Shown here one piece after another: positions 43,190 to 54,320 of a stretch of DNA of 64,000 nt. Numbering within the stretch: the first letter of the stretch is position 1; each line of letters opens with the position of its first letter. The notes below the pieces were generated by a model. That model was not told the DNA's origin and did no database searches. It saw nothing but the letters and a program-made list of their open reading frames with translations. The stretch lies in contig OZ020486.1 in NCBI GenBank assembly GCA_963971405.1, positions 19,119,419 through 19,183,418 of the forward strand. The letters run 5' to 3'. This DNA comes from Psococerastis gibbosa. Lineage: Eukaryota; Arthropoda; Insecta; Psocodea; Psocidae. A program made the position numbers and the translations under genes.

Positions 43190-43590
43190 TACTTATAGTG
43201 GCCCATAGGTCTCTCGTCCAATGCCAACGACCCCATCAAGCCCGTAGCAGGATTTTTTCGGGGGTGGCTGCGGCAACTGTGATCCTATCCAGTGTGAAAA
43301 AAAATCCACATATAAGTGCTGAACAGTAGGGTTTTACAGCAGCAAAGCTTACAAAGGAATGTAAATTCATATTGCTACAAACAGGGGGGCCCAGGGGTTT
43401 CCCCCGGAGGAAAATTGTTTCAAAACTTTTCATTTCGGGGGGGGGGGGGCTGCAGCACAATAAGCCTACGGCCTTGGACCCCATGTATTTTGGACATTAT
43501 TTGTATTGTTTCCGTATGAATTTTTGGCCATTGGCAAACTGGTATACGTACTCGATGTCAACCTACACCGTCTACAAGCGATAATGGACA
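43190..43590 (+). repeat. Repeat U, copy interrupted by a hAT-type MITE
   Basis: Same landmarks as 20760-20920, in two parts (43190-43236 and 43477-43590). Confidence 0.65.
43237..43476 (+). mobile_element. hAT-type MITE (CAAGSCCGTAGCCA family), copy 3
   Basis: A 240-bp element from CAAGCCCGTAGCAGGA to GCCTACGGCCTTG. Perfect 8-bp flanks GACCCCAT occupy 43229-43236 and 43477-43484. The interior is closest to 5327-5851 (GGGGGTGGCTGCGGCAACTG; TGTGATCCTATC) with a G12 run near 43437. The unoccupied target is seen in repeat U at 20760-20920. Confidence 0.87.
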
Positions 43591-44278
43591 AGCTGAGACA
43601 AGCTTACCATTGACGCAATGAAACAGGCGAAGGCATGAATGACTTAACCAAGATAGGAGTCTATAAACACAGTTACTGAGACTATGATGGCTTAGCGCAA
43701 TCTGGAAGCTTAAAGGAGAGCAATGTAAATGTTTGGCCAGGCCGCTTTTTTTTTTGTTTGGTACCTAACATGTGTTTAATTAATCGTGGGAACTTTGCAT
43801 TCCTCTATTTCCTCCCTACAAGTTGAAAACGTTCATAGGCTACGCTTGGGTGGTCATAGAACTCTTGACCTTTTTAATGGATATTATTCACCTAACGTTC
43901 ATCTTTTTTCCATATATTTCCAATTTCCGGTGAAATTGTTTGAATACATCTTCACTAATAAAAGACGCAGTTTCTTTTCATGTCGATTTGTACCTTTTTA
44001 CGTGTACATGAGTCGCAAACTCTCGCAAATAAATCTGGGGCAAGAAATCTCAGGATAATACAAGTTTTTACAAAATTTACATGGAAACAAGCAACTATAA
44101 TAATGGTAAAAGAAATGTTTTTGAAAACTAGAAAAGTTGTTGTTGTTTCTAACGCCTGCTTTCAGCATTCTTGCTTTAAGCAACCCTGTCAGCCTGGCGG
44201 GGGGAGTGAGTCTGTTTGTTAACTTGAGGCACCCTAAGGGCAGACTCTTTCACCTCGGGGAAAGGGGAGTTGACTGAC
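43591..44278. other. Unassigned intergenic stretch
   Basis: No recognisable gene was found. ORFs of 61-90 codons overlap on both strands and lack domains. Confidence 0.4.
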
Positions 44279-44450
44279 AGGGTGGACCTCCTGATTATAG
44301 TGGATTCCGAACCACTTGGGAAACATGGTAAAGTCACACGATTAAATCGGAGGTGACCAGGACTCGACTTATACTGCCAAAGCGCGTTATCATGTCCCAC
44401 CAGGTTCCCCTGCCAACGCTGTGCACACTACCAAGTTGCCGCAGTTTGAA
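44279..44450. repeat. Dispersed repeat S, copy 1
   Basis: GTGGACCTCCTGATTATAGT, GGATTCCGAACCACTTGGGA, GTCACACGATTA and TCGGAGGTGACCAGGAC recur at 50103-50180. The GTGCACAC..CCAAGTT end is shared as well. The minus-strand GTGGTTCGGAATCCAC looks like a B box, so a tRNA-derived SINE is possible. Confidence 0.55.
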
Positions 44451-46240
44451 ACATGCTCTGCTCTAATGGAATCAACATGGTAAGGCCGTTGGCACTAGGA
44501 AAGTATGCACGGTCAACATTTATTATGGAAATTTCGAAACATATATAACTTAGTCTATACATCACACATAGTAAATGGACATAAAGGACAAACACCTCTC
44601 AATATCTTCAGACAAATCTCATAACTATAATAATCAGACCTATGGCTTGGTTGACATCACTCTTTCTTATTAGTTTTAGGAAAAGAAACGAGGTGTCGCC
44701 AAATTTCTCACTTTTAGTTGTTTTAGTGTTTTCCAAACATAGTGTAATAGCCCCCAGTCATTTAGAAAGGGAAAGAGCGACGAAAGATGCTGAGAGAGGA
44801 AAATGATAATCCATTACAATCTGGCTGCTGATGCATGTTTTTGTTGGCAGCTCCAGCCGTTCCCTTTCTCAGATAAGACTTTCATTTACAGTCGTTTATA
44901 GTCAAGGATTGGGTTGGCGAGGGGGGGGGGGGCGGCTTCCCCGGTGGCCGTTCCAAAACTGGATGTAATTTAGAGTCCTTTTGAGGGAAGTCTGCGCTTT
45001 AACTCTATAAAAGGCAGTGGAAAAATATTGTATATGAATTTATAAATGTTCTATGTATTGTGATCCTTGGTGAGTTATTGGCCCGCAGGTGATAGAGGTA
45101 GTGAAGAAAAATCACCTGCAGTATGAGTCTGGGCACCGATGAAGGCCCGTTAATATAAAGCTTAAGCAGGTCTTGGGCCCCTGTTTAAAAAAAAAAAATA
45201 GCGGTAAAAATAATGCCCCCCCCCCATCAGAAAATCATGAATTCGCTCCTGGGTACCTTGCGTAAGTTATCCCAACAAACAGCACACATGATAAACAGAA
45301 TTTTTACTGAGACGAGTTCAGTGTATATCGTACAGTATTTTAATGATTTATTTATAAAAATGGCCCCGGAAAATGTTAATTTACCGTAAAGGAAGTCCAA
45401 AGCGGACGATAACCTACGACCCGGGTGCGGCTTCTTCGAAACTTCCCATATGCATACCAGCGCTTCATTACTTTACTATCCCATAAAATGCTCCAAATTA
45501 TATGCTCATTTAGCTAGTTAGTTTTAACAATGTCTTGTATGTGTGTCCCATAGGCCTAAGGGCTTCCTTGTAACCGAAATTTCCTTCGTAACGTCAAGTT
45601 TAAAGCTGATGGAGGAAGCCTAAAAGCTTGTTGTATTATTTGTAGCTGTAGGAACCTGGGACAAAAGTTTCACAATATCTGTTCTTTGTAGGTACTAAGC
45701 GCACGAATGTACAATATAACTATTGTAGAATACAAGTACCTACACATGCTGGTAAGATTAGTACTTCCAGTATGTTGTATATATACAATACATTATAGTA
45801 TCATATGGCTTATTTAATATTATTTTTTATTAATCTATAGTAGGGGTTCTATTCCTTTGATTACGGAATCATGGGAAGCTGGTAGAAGTTTATAAACCAA
45901 AGTGTTTTCAGAAGTAAACAGGCACAGCCCTCTGTGGAGGCTTGTCGAGTTCGAGACAGACGTGCTCGTATCTGCCGACAAGCCTAGGGCTGTATTTGTG
46001 CCGCAGCCGCCATGTGCTAGTAGAACCTAAACCTGATCTTTTAAGAGCGAGAGTTAGTCTATATGATTAGCACCTACGCCACTAGTTCCACGGGAATTCG
46101 GTCTCGGTCTGCGACCTGCCACAAAATGTCAATAAAGACATTGGTTCCCACAGTATGAGTAGGCCTACTTAAATAAATTATTCAGACATCTAATACGTCG
46201 CGTCAGTGTTATGACACTATACAATAGTCAATATACAGTG
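44451..46240. other. Unassigned stretch with hairpins and G/C runs
   Basis: A G run lies near 44921-44932 and a C run near 45218-45226. A hairpin GCAGGTGAT/ATCACCTGC lies at 45085-45119. A larger one at 45921-46002 pairs GGCACAGCCCT with AGGGCTGT..GTGCC and AGGCTTGTCG with CGACAAGCCT. No gene is recognisable. Confidence 0.45.
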
Positions 46241-46244
46241 TGCC

Positions 46245-46315
46245 TACTGTGCCGTTGAGTATAAACTTATTCCTGGGATTAAAAATGTAAGCAAAACAAT
46301 TTTGAATAGCACTTT
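46245..46315. repeat. Repeat T, half copy
   Basis: CCTGGGATTAAAAATGTAAG and AAAACAATTTTGAATAGCAC match 47970-48010 and the arms of repeat T elsewhere. Confidence 0.55.
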
Positions 46316-46692
46316 CCCATCCCGTGGTTGGAGACCGTTATCAATATGGCTGCTAGTGTAGCCTGCACAAGAGAAGTACGCAATTTGGCGGGGAAACCAG
46401 TGATAAGTGTAGCCTGCATAAGCTAAGTACAGAGTTTTTGACCGGGTCCAGGTATCCGTTCTGCTATGCTGCAATGTGTAAGGCTTCGATATTTTTTGCG
46501 TTGGTACTTATCTCTGATAGTTGGCTTATGGTTAACGGGTGCCTCGTAAGCATTGAACTATATATATATACACTGGAAACACACCAGGAGCGCTAGGGAT
46601 GTCGGCAACGGACAAAACCTGGCTCAAAATTTGGCTCAAAATATGACCCCATGGACGGATACAGGGAGGCAGGTTCCCCCCTGGATCCACCC

Positions 46693-46861
46693 CATGGACG
46701 GAGACAGGGGGGCGGATATCCCCCCCTCCAAAAAAAAATTCAGTAAATCTATTTTATAAGTTAATTTTTATAACGCTCTGATTTAATCGATACTACATAG
46801 GTTTTTTCTATTTTGACCCACAGCTACCCCCCCCCCCCATGGTGAGCTGGATCCGTCCCTG
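46693..46861 (+). mobile_element. hAT-type MITE (CATGGACGGA/ATCCGTCCCTG ends)
   Basis: A 169-bp element. The right end TGGATCCGTCCCTG is a family tip; the left end CATGGACGGA differs by one base. Flanks ATCCACCC (46685-46692) and ATCCACCG (46862-46869) agree at 7 of 8. C and A runs occur inside. A related tip lies just outside at about 46655-46680. Confidence 0.68.
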
Positions 46862-47061
46862 ATCCACCGGCATTCGAATTTTTACATCTCATAGCCTACT
46901 TATTATGCTTACACGATGTGAATATTCTGTGTGCTATCATCGATGAAAAAATATTGCAGTGTAGTAGGCCAATGCTGTTGATTTAGGGATGTAAATATCA
47001 ATAAGCCTAATAATTTCTAGACATTTTGCAGTACGTGTGATTTGCAAGAAAGCCACGAAAC

Positions 47062-47345
47062 GGGGGGTTAAAATTTCATTGGGTATTACATACTGGTTTT
47101 TCTGTTTCCTCTCAAAATCCGATTATATCTAGTGTCAAGCCATTTCCTTTTGGGGCAGGGACGGTTTCAGAAAACGTTTTCGGGGGGGGGGGGGCCCAAA
47201 AAATATCGCGTTTCCCTTACTTGAGTAACAATTTCTCTTAATTTCCTTCAAAAGTCCATCCTAACTAGAATAATGCTATTTCTCTCGAGGGGGGGGGGGG
47301 CGACCGCCCCCGCCCCCCAAGGATCCCCCCTTGGCTACGGCCTTG
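47062..47345 (+). mobile_element. Composite of two G-rich hAT-type MITEs
   Basis: 47080-47150 matches the interior of 29112-29286, and 47327-47345 is the TTGGCTACGGCCTTG end of that family. Between them, from CAGGGACGGTTTCAGAAAAC (47157) to CCCCAAGGATCC (about 47326), lies a CAGGGACGG-family element missing its last bases. No outer left end is visible. This is either an old insertion of one MITE into another or a recombinant. Confidence 0.6.
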
Positions 47346-47349
47346 AGGA

Positions 47350-47935
47350 TAATTGAAAGTGTGCAATTTGTTAACATAATGATGAAGAAAACTGAAATAA
47401 ACCCATAAATGTTGCCTCAACTAATGACCAAACCATGCGAACACTTACTTGTGAAAAGTAATATTTTCCCCCGTTTCTCGACATATCTAGAACCTATTAG
47501 TGCATTTATAACTAGAGCAAGATATGACCATTATGTCAAACCAAAGAAAAACTCAATAAGTGGGTAAATAACAGGCAATGAAATACGTCTAAATCGCATT
47601 GAAGGCAATGGAGTCAACCACTTCTTGCCATAATAACCCTTTTTGTCACGTGACCAAAAGTGAAGACATTTGTTCATCGTGGGCTAGGTGCCGTGGTAGC
47701 AATCCATGTATATCAATGCTCGTAAGGCATATTATGGCTCCCGCCGCTCCAGTTAATGTATCGTATCTTTATGCACTTTCCAATGTAAAATTATCTTATT
47801 TATATTTTTCATCCCAGGTTACGATTAAAAGTAATTGCCATAGTAGGCTCGCAGTACGTCTATTGAAACCTTCGGTATTATTTTATTTTAGCTACGTCGT
47901 GCCACCGGCTCCATCAGTCTGTGTTCGGACCAATG
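47350..47935. other. Unassigned intergenic stretch
   Basis: One 128-codon plus-strand ORF at 47599-47985 without recognisable domains runs into repeat T. Not supported as a gene. Confidence 0.35.
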
Positions 47936-47936
47936 G

Positions 47937-48012
47937 GCCTACTATGCCGTTTAGTATTAGCTTATTGTTGGGGTTAAAAATGTAATCAAAACAATTTTGA
48001 ATAGCACTTTCC
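47937..48012. repeat. Repeat T, half copy next to repeat F
   Basis: CCTACTATGCCGTTTAGTAT, GGGGTTAAAAATGTAATC and AATTTTGAATAGCACTTT, ending just before the repeat F region. Confidence 0.55.
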
Positions 48013-48020
48013 ATTATAAG

Positions 48021-48285
48021 ATAAGATTGTATCTCGGAGGCTCAGCAGCAATTGCCCACTACAGCAGAAGTCTAGCGGATGTAATTACACGGCCGGAGAA
48101 TCTGGGATGATAAGCCGTGGTCATTCTGAAAGCGGCTTGCTTCTGAGCCTCTGAGATACAATCTTAGAAGTCTACGCAATTCCACTGAAGATGTCGACCG
48201 CAGATGCTGACGAAACGTTTGGAAGTACGCATTCAGAACGGCCACGGCCTATCATTCCGGACTCTACCGCTTCGTCATATATTCC
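48021..48285 (+). mobile_element. Foldback repeat F, copy 2, with overlapping inverted repeats
   Basis: One inverted pair is TAAGATTGTATCTCGGAGGC (48026-48045) with CTCTGAGATACAATCTTA near 48148-48166. A second is AAGCCGTGGTCATTCTGAA (near 48112-48130) with ATTCAGAACGGCCACGGCC. The conserved centre is GAAGATGTCGACCGCAGATG. The two hairpins overlap and cannot form together. Confidence 0.65.
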
Positions 48286-48596
48286 TCATTGACTGAAATG
48301 CTTGCCTTGGTCTGGTGGGAGCCCACTATTACTGCTATTTCGTTATTGTTCACTCTCTCATTGCAGTCAATGCAATGTGTAGGATTTTGCGCTAGTTCCT
48401 TCTCAGCGGATGAAGTTTAGTAGAGCAAGGACAATCTACGTCTGTGTAGTATATCTTTTGCTTACATTGTAGTATAGCCATCGTACCGTTACCGACTTAT
48501 TCGTAGAGCCCTTGGTCCGATCTGAACTTGGCCTATATTTTGACCACCTATTGCTTTTTGTGCAATACATGACATTTCAAAGACTCAACTATCCGC

Positions 48597-48660
48597 AAAA
48601 TCAATCAATCAATCAAATATATTTATTCCAATTTTTCCAACAAGACAAGTATACATAAAA
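48597..48660 (-). mobile_element. LINE-like 3' tail
   Basis: On the minus strand: TTGGAATAAATATATTTG followed by TTGA units (48599-48615). An AAAT tandem run at 48861-48878 on the plus strand may be another tail. No coding part remains. Confidence 0.35.
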
Positions 48661-48904
48661 TGACAAAATTAAAATTAACTTTAAATACGCTAAATTAAAT
48701 TAAGTTATATTACATTCAATACTTTACAAGGAATTATAACCAGCCCAACTATGTTTCCACGTGCTAGGGCCGGTACAGCATTTCAGTTTAACTCAGATTT
48801 TTTACCACAGTGTGCAGGTATGTGTTGCTGTTGTAACTATACATTTTCTGTTTTCACGTAAATAAATAAATAAATAAGCAATGACTTTTTTAGTTCTGTT
48901 ACTA

Positions 48905-49036
48905 AGCGCAACCTAGCGGAGTTAGGGCTATAAAGCCCTCTCTTACACTCAACTAGGAAGGCCGGGACCGCCTGGTTTACATGCCCTCCGAAGCATGGCC
49001 AGAAGATGTAGCAAGTGTCGGACTCGAACCGACTCG
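48905..49036 (-). mobile_element. tRNA-derived SINE, copy 3 (best preserved head)
   Basis: On the minus strand a canonical B box GGTTCGAGTCC is followed by GACACTTGCTACATCTTCTG, GGCCATGCTTCGGAGGGCAT, GGCGGTCCCGGCC, and GTGTAAGAGAGGGCTTTATA. The A-box side is lost into the adjacent foldback 49042-49202. Confidence 0.68.
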
Positions 49037-49041
49037 AAAAC

Positions 49042-49202
49042 TTTTCATGAGGAATGATGGCGCATCGCTATGCATTGGAACAAGGGGGTGCCGCCTTGCT
49101 GCGTAACTGAATGCAGAATTCTTTACCGTGTATATTGTTATGCAGTAAGGCGGCACCGCCATGCTTCAATGTAAAGCGTTGCATCAGTATTCCTCAGGAA
49201 AA
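49042..49202. mobile_element. Foldback element, about 160 bp
   Basis: The left arm TTTTCATGAGGAATGATG and GGTGCCGCCTTGCTGC pair with GCAGTAAGGCGGCACCGCC and GTATTCCTCAGGAAAA on the right. Arms are about 60 bp with mismatches. It abuts a SINE; the related hairpin at 23615-23700 also lies next to a SINE of that family. Confidence 0.65.
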
Positions 49203-50098
49203 AATCTCTAAGCATGGTGGTTCTGAGCCTTACTATTATAATATATTGTAACTTAGTTTAGTTTGACATTCATGTAAGTGCAAAATATTTATTTATATGT
49301 ATTTTATTATTTTATATAGTATATCGTTTGAGAAACCATGGACAATAGTCATTTTGAATGAATTTCGAACATTTCCCACCCTTACTAAATTCCTCCAATT
49401 TCTCGGGAAGCTGTATTCTGCATAAAAACATCATCGCTGTTGAATCTAGACTTATCAATACAAGAGAAAAACAAATGTATACAATGTCTTTTGTAACTAA
49501 CTTTCTTGATGGAAAACTGAATGAATCAGACGGATCGGTATTCCCTGGAGAACAGAATACTAGGTTAAGAGCCCATCATCGTTACTTATAGAATCAGCAC
49601 ATCCTTGGCCTCTTCTCGTCCTGCTCCAATGCACTTCACAATTCTCCAGGCTATGCAGACTAGGTTCCTGGGCGGCTACCAAACAGCCAGTTTTTCACGG
49701 AAAATCGCACTGCCATGACCTATTTTTATATAGATAAAATCATGGCCTCATCAGAGTTATTATTATTATATTATATTAGCAAGGACTTGTCCCTTAGATG
49801 TAACATTTTCAAAAGATATTAAGTTAAAAAATTAATAAATTGCTGTAAATTCCGGTACATTCAAGTTGATGTTTACTATCGCACTGTACGCCCTCTACTA
49901 CAATTTAATAGTTGTCGCATAATACCTCTTATGAATCTAGCAAGCTACTGCGATGCACCTGAGAACTAACGACAATTTGTATTTTTTCACGATTCACCCG
50001 TAGTATTATTAGTATTGCTCGTCGGGTTAATAACGACTTAGGCCTCATATTTGGGCCCATAGAGCGACCCCGACTTGACCTATGCCAGACCCTAGGAC
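49203..50098. other. Unassigned intergenic stretch
   Basis: No recognisable gene or repeat was found. Confidence 0.4.
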
Positions 50099-50240
50099 AG
50101 TGGACCTCCTGATTATAGTGGATTCCGAACCACTTGGGAAACACAGCGAAGTCACACGATTAGTTCGGAGGTGACCAGGACAAGTCCTACCATGTTTCCC
50201 TACCGGCACTGTGCACACGACCAAGTTATCTGCAGCTTAC
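50099..50240. repeat. Dispersed repeat S, copy 2
   Basis: Matches 44279-44450 nearly base for base over the first 80 bp, then after a gap through CTGTGCACAC and GACCAAGTT. It lacks about 40 bp present in copy 1. Confidence 0.55.
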
Positions 50241-50413
50241 GATTCACCCCACTCCAAAGCGTGGGTGCGGCTTCGATTTGTCTTCCAGATTTCAATTATC
50301 AGACGGATGGTGAGAGTCGCCCTGAATGCTCCCAACCACGCCTGGTTTATTACAACTAGGCTAATTAATATCGTATACTGTCTACTGTTTTTTTTTAATG
50401 TTTCAATTGTTAA

Positions 50414-50667
50414 GGTCCTATTGGAGTCCCCCCTTTCCCCGGGACACGAACGCCATTCGTTTTTTGTACGTCGAATTTCACAGTAAATCTTCTTCTAATG
50501 GCTTGATATTTATAATATTTATAGATAATTAATATTATAAGAATTATAATAGTAAATAATAATAACAAAATTACTATAATCTTCATAAATATAGTATAAT
50601 TATTAATATTTACTGTGAAATTCGACTTTGTACAAAAAGCGAGGGACGTTGGTGTCCCGATTGGTTC
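50414..50667. mobile_element. Foldback MITE with TTAA flanks
   Basis: A 254-bp element. The left arm GGTCCTATTGGAGTCC, then ACGTCGAATTTCACAGTAAA; the right arm mirrors this as TTTACTGTGAAATTCGAC and CCCGATTGGTTC. TTAA flanks both ends (50410-50413 and 50668-50671). The loop is very AT-rich. The outer parts of the arms are diverged. Confidence 0.72.
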
Positions 50668-50686
50668 TTAAAGAATACTAGAACAT

Positions 50687-50856
50687 GATGAAGCAGTAAA
50701 ATCCAGACTAATGGGCCGTGTTCGATCTAAAAGTGTACTTCCAAACGTTTCGGCAGCATCTGTGGTCGACATCATCAGTGATACTACGTAGACTTCTAAG
50801 ATCGTATCTCAAAAGCTTAGAGAGTCCCTTGATTCGGATTCTACTACTTCATCACC
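50687..50856 (-). mobile_element. Foldback repeat F, copy 3 (inverted)
   Basis: Tips TGATGAAGCAGTAAAATCC and GGATTCTACTACTTCATCA form an inverted repeat. The interior is the reverse complement of 48085-48285, including CCAAACGTTTCGGCAGCATC. This copy defines the family ends best. Confidence 0.7.
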
Positions 50857-51886
50857 TGATACCGGCCGTGAAAGCCTTTGTTATGATACTACTGGAATAT
50901 TACCATGCAATTATTTCGTAATGTGGTTCTGCAGCTCAACCTATAGCCACTAACTAATAACGACTCTTCATAATCGCAAATTTGTACACCCAAAGAATCA
51001 GATATTGTGGGAGGAGTGCATCATGATCAATGATTTCAAGATTAATAATATAGAGTCAAATCATGTCGTAATATGCCTTAACTTTGCATTACCGTATTCA
51101 ATTTTCTGCCGGTAGACTTTCTACACTATAGATAACTATTTTAACGCTACTGTGCGACTTTCCCCCATAAATTGGTCCTTATTGTCCACTTTGACAACTC
51201 ATCACGCAAACGGAAGTGTGCTACAATATACGAACTGCCCACAACTTTTTGTATATTACCCGATATTGTGTTATCATCAAGTTTACAAGTTATCGCCATA
51301 TTGAGCGTAATAACCGCCGGTTAGCCAACTGGCATAGCGTTATGAGAATATCACCCTGTACCAGTAGACCACAATTATGTGGGAAAACAACGTGATTGGT
51401 CGCGATGCAGAGTAGTGGCTACCTTTATAATTGAAGAGTTCGTTAATGTCTGATATTATGCAAATCGTGAGAACAAGCCTGAGCTACATCTCGAAATTCC
51501 AGCGATTGTTTTATTTTTGGTAGGTGGCTGCCTGCCGTACTCTACCAAATATCGTTCCCTACGTTTATACGCCTTTATATAGTCGAATAAGGGGTTTACA
51601 TGTCGTTCAAAGGGCGCGTTCAAAGAACCTCGAAATTTTATCCTAAGGATAAACGCACTTGACAGGTACTGCAAGTACCTTTGATATCTGGCAAGTAGAG
51701 ATCGAGAAATGTACGAGTATGCTGCACTGAAAAATGTAGGGTACTTACTGACTCTAACGAGATTATACATCATTTTAGTCTGTCTTTTGAAACATTATTT
51801 CCTTTTAAAATGTGCGTATTTTCTTCAAAACTTAGGCTACTAGCCGAGCAAAAAAAATTGCTATTCATTCCACTCAGGCTAGGTAC
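50857..51886. other. Unassigned intergenic stretch
   Basis: No recognisable gene or repeat was found. A 105-codon minus-strand ORF at 51456-51773 has no domain I recognise. Confidence 0.4.
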
Positions 51887-52186
51887 TTGTCAGATAAAAT
51901 TCAGAACTCCATTCTTCAGCCCTTGATGGGTTTTGGCCTGCTCGACAACACTCCTCCAGTCATTTCGGATTTGTACAACGTTCCACCATCTATGGACTCT
52001 CAACTCGCGAAGGTCAGTTTCCAACTCATCCTCCCAGCGTTTTCGAGGATGTCCAGCCAGTCGTCTTCCTGTTATGCTTACTTTGTATATCTTTATCGGC
52101 TTGCGGTCGTCTGACATTCTTTCGACGTGTCCCAGCCATCGTATTCGTTGCACTTTCTGCTTCCCCGGCTTGATATTGTCAGTCAA
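51887..52186 (-). pseudogene. LINE ORF2 C-terminal fragment (RWLGHVERM type)
   Basis: The translation contains KVQRIRWLGHVERMSDDRKP, a GRRLAGHPRKRWEDELETDL segment, NDWRSVVEQAKTHQGL, and a stop. RWLGHVxRM...GRPRxRW...WRxxVxxAKTHxGL is the conserved end of many animal LINE ORF2 proteins. It is a different family from 29943-30420. The frame is open over 98 codons, but the reverse transcriptase and endonuclease are absent. Confidence 0.8.
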
Positions 52187-52199
52187 GTAAGGACATCAT

Positions 52200-52295
52200 A
52201 AGGGGGGTAGTTGCGGGTCAATATACTCAAAATAGAACAAACCTATGTAGCTACCCCCCCCCCCCTCCCCTGCCCTTCTGTATCCGTCCATGAAT
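52200..52295 (-). repeat. G/C-rich hAT-like MITE fragment
   Basis: AATAGAACAAACCTATGTAG, CTACCCCCCC, and the tip-like TCTGTATCCGTCCATG parallel parts of 46693-46861. The left end is not clear. Confidence 0.45.
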
Positions 52296-52299
52296 TACG

Positions 52300-53990
52300 T
52301 GTCAATCTAATAAGCCAAGTACAAAGAGATTTTGATATGTTCAGTTATTTTTAATTCCAAGGTGCTTGCGGGTTAGGGATAGGTACATAGAACCGGTCTG
52401 GAGTCTGCTCTGTTCTTGCATTTCAATTGCAGCGTTGATTGCGCAACACTGGGCAACGCCAGTGTTTTGATTAGTTAACTAATAGATAGATGGCTCTTCA
52501 GTGCAGAATAAGGTAAATATAACGATGAAATAGGTAACTATATATTATCATTTTGCGGCTCACCTCTTTTTTCATATATTTCTTTTTGTATAGACTTCAT
52601 GACGCAATAGGTTATGTTTTAAAGGAAAAAAAAATGAGCTGGCATCTTTTATTTAGCAAAAATTAGCTCATCGCGCTTGATTGAAAAAATAATTTTTCTC
52701 AACCAATGGCTTAGTACATAATTCATTGCGTAATATGACGTATTCTGGTACTTGCTTTTTATCCCAGATGTTTGGAAGAAACTAAACTGACACATGAGTA
52801 CCTATTTCATACAGTAATAGCATTGAATATATAACACTGTTATATATGTGTTATATATTCAATGGTAATAGTAACATAAACTCTCGAGGGTATGTTCCTA
52901 ATTAGTAACTACAATACTAGTACCTACTGTGTGGGCTTACAAAATTAGGCACATTGCAAAGGTATAATTTAGAAGCCAGTATCTACTGTAGATAAATGTG
53001 GTACTAATTATACGTTAATTAATTAATATTGTAGGTGCACACGCTTGCGATTTGGAGTGTGGTGACACTAAGTGAATCTCTATTATATGGACATCGGACG
53101 AGGGGTCTGGTCACGTAATAGGGCAATGGGATCGGGTATTCTTCGGTCGATGCCTGGCAGGTTCAATAGGTCATTCGGTGTAGGTACTGCATGCCTATAG
53201 CCCCCAGATGGTAGATATGGTGCACTCTCCGGCGTTGCCGAACCGCCCAATCCCTGAACTTCTTCAGTAGGTATAATCCTTTATGTAATGGTTACTGCAT
53301 TTGCAATTATGCATATGCATAAGCCAACTGTATACAACTGGAATTTATATTTCGGTGAGTATACTGCCGTGGTTCCATTAAAGCGCCAACTGCTATTGGG
53401 AAGTAGATAGAGGAAGGGTGATGCATACTGTATATTCTGGGGGATTCTGGCCCAGGCCTACGCAGTGTTTAGATATCATTTTCCCCGCAATGTAGCTTAC
53501 GTATTAAGATTTTTTGATGGATCTAAGTTGTTATGTATAGTACGGGAAATTTTATAAGGCTCAATAAATGGCAGCCTCGGCGTCCTCAGATACTACAGGG
53601 TACAGGCCCCTAGGGCCTATAATATGTAGAACTCTAATACCTTTTAGACAGTGGTGGTAGGTACATTTTAGCGTTAGATAAGAGTTGCATTATAATGTCG
53701 ATGGTCCAATGGATTACACTGCATCAAGCGCAGGGTCATTACGCAGTCGACCGACTTTTTTTTCCATATCATGCAGTGCAGGCTTATCATCCATTGTTTT
53801 TGATAGTGTAATTAAATGGAACATTCTAAATGATTGCCCATTGAAATACTTGACACATGGAGAACCGAGAGTTAGATTGGTACTATACGTACTTGTACAG
53901 TAGGCACTAGGTAGTTTCTAGCTTGGGTGCTTCGTACCGTAGTATGGCCAGCTATCGTTGCAATACTTTTGGAAAGAAAAATCGTGACAA
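52300..53990. other. Unassigned stretch with one strong AT hairpin
   Basis: CATTGAATATATAACA (52823-52838) pairs with TGTTATATATTCAATG (52848-52863) across a short loop. Nothing else is assignable. Confidence 0.45.
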
Positions 53991-54320
53991 AAGAAAGAAC
54001 CGGTCCGAGTTTACTCGAACATGCTTTCCAATTTATTAAAATTAGTAGACAGAGAAAATAAGTAATTTCATGGTAAATAATTTTCCGAAATCTCGGGGGT
54101 GGGGGCAGGGGGTTGGTTGTCCATCTAACGTCACTGGAGGTGAGGTAAATTCAAGATAGGTCAGACCAACACATTACCACACAGCAATACTGGCAGAGCA
54201 CGCAATTCATTTGAGCGTGAATTTTCTATCATTAAAAAAAAAAAACATTTTTTTTCCACAAAACCAAATAGTTTTTTGGAAAAAAAAACCTGTTCGGTTT
54301 CGTTACTCAATTTAACACCT

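Noticed and set aside
48187..48222. GAAGATGTCGACCGCAGATGCTGACGAAACG-like core of repeat F as a hammerhead ribozyme of a Penelope-like element
   Set aside because: A hammerhead needs a CTGATGA box, a stem II and a GAAA box in order. Here CTGACGAAAC has no room for stem II, and the other copies do not keep the core.
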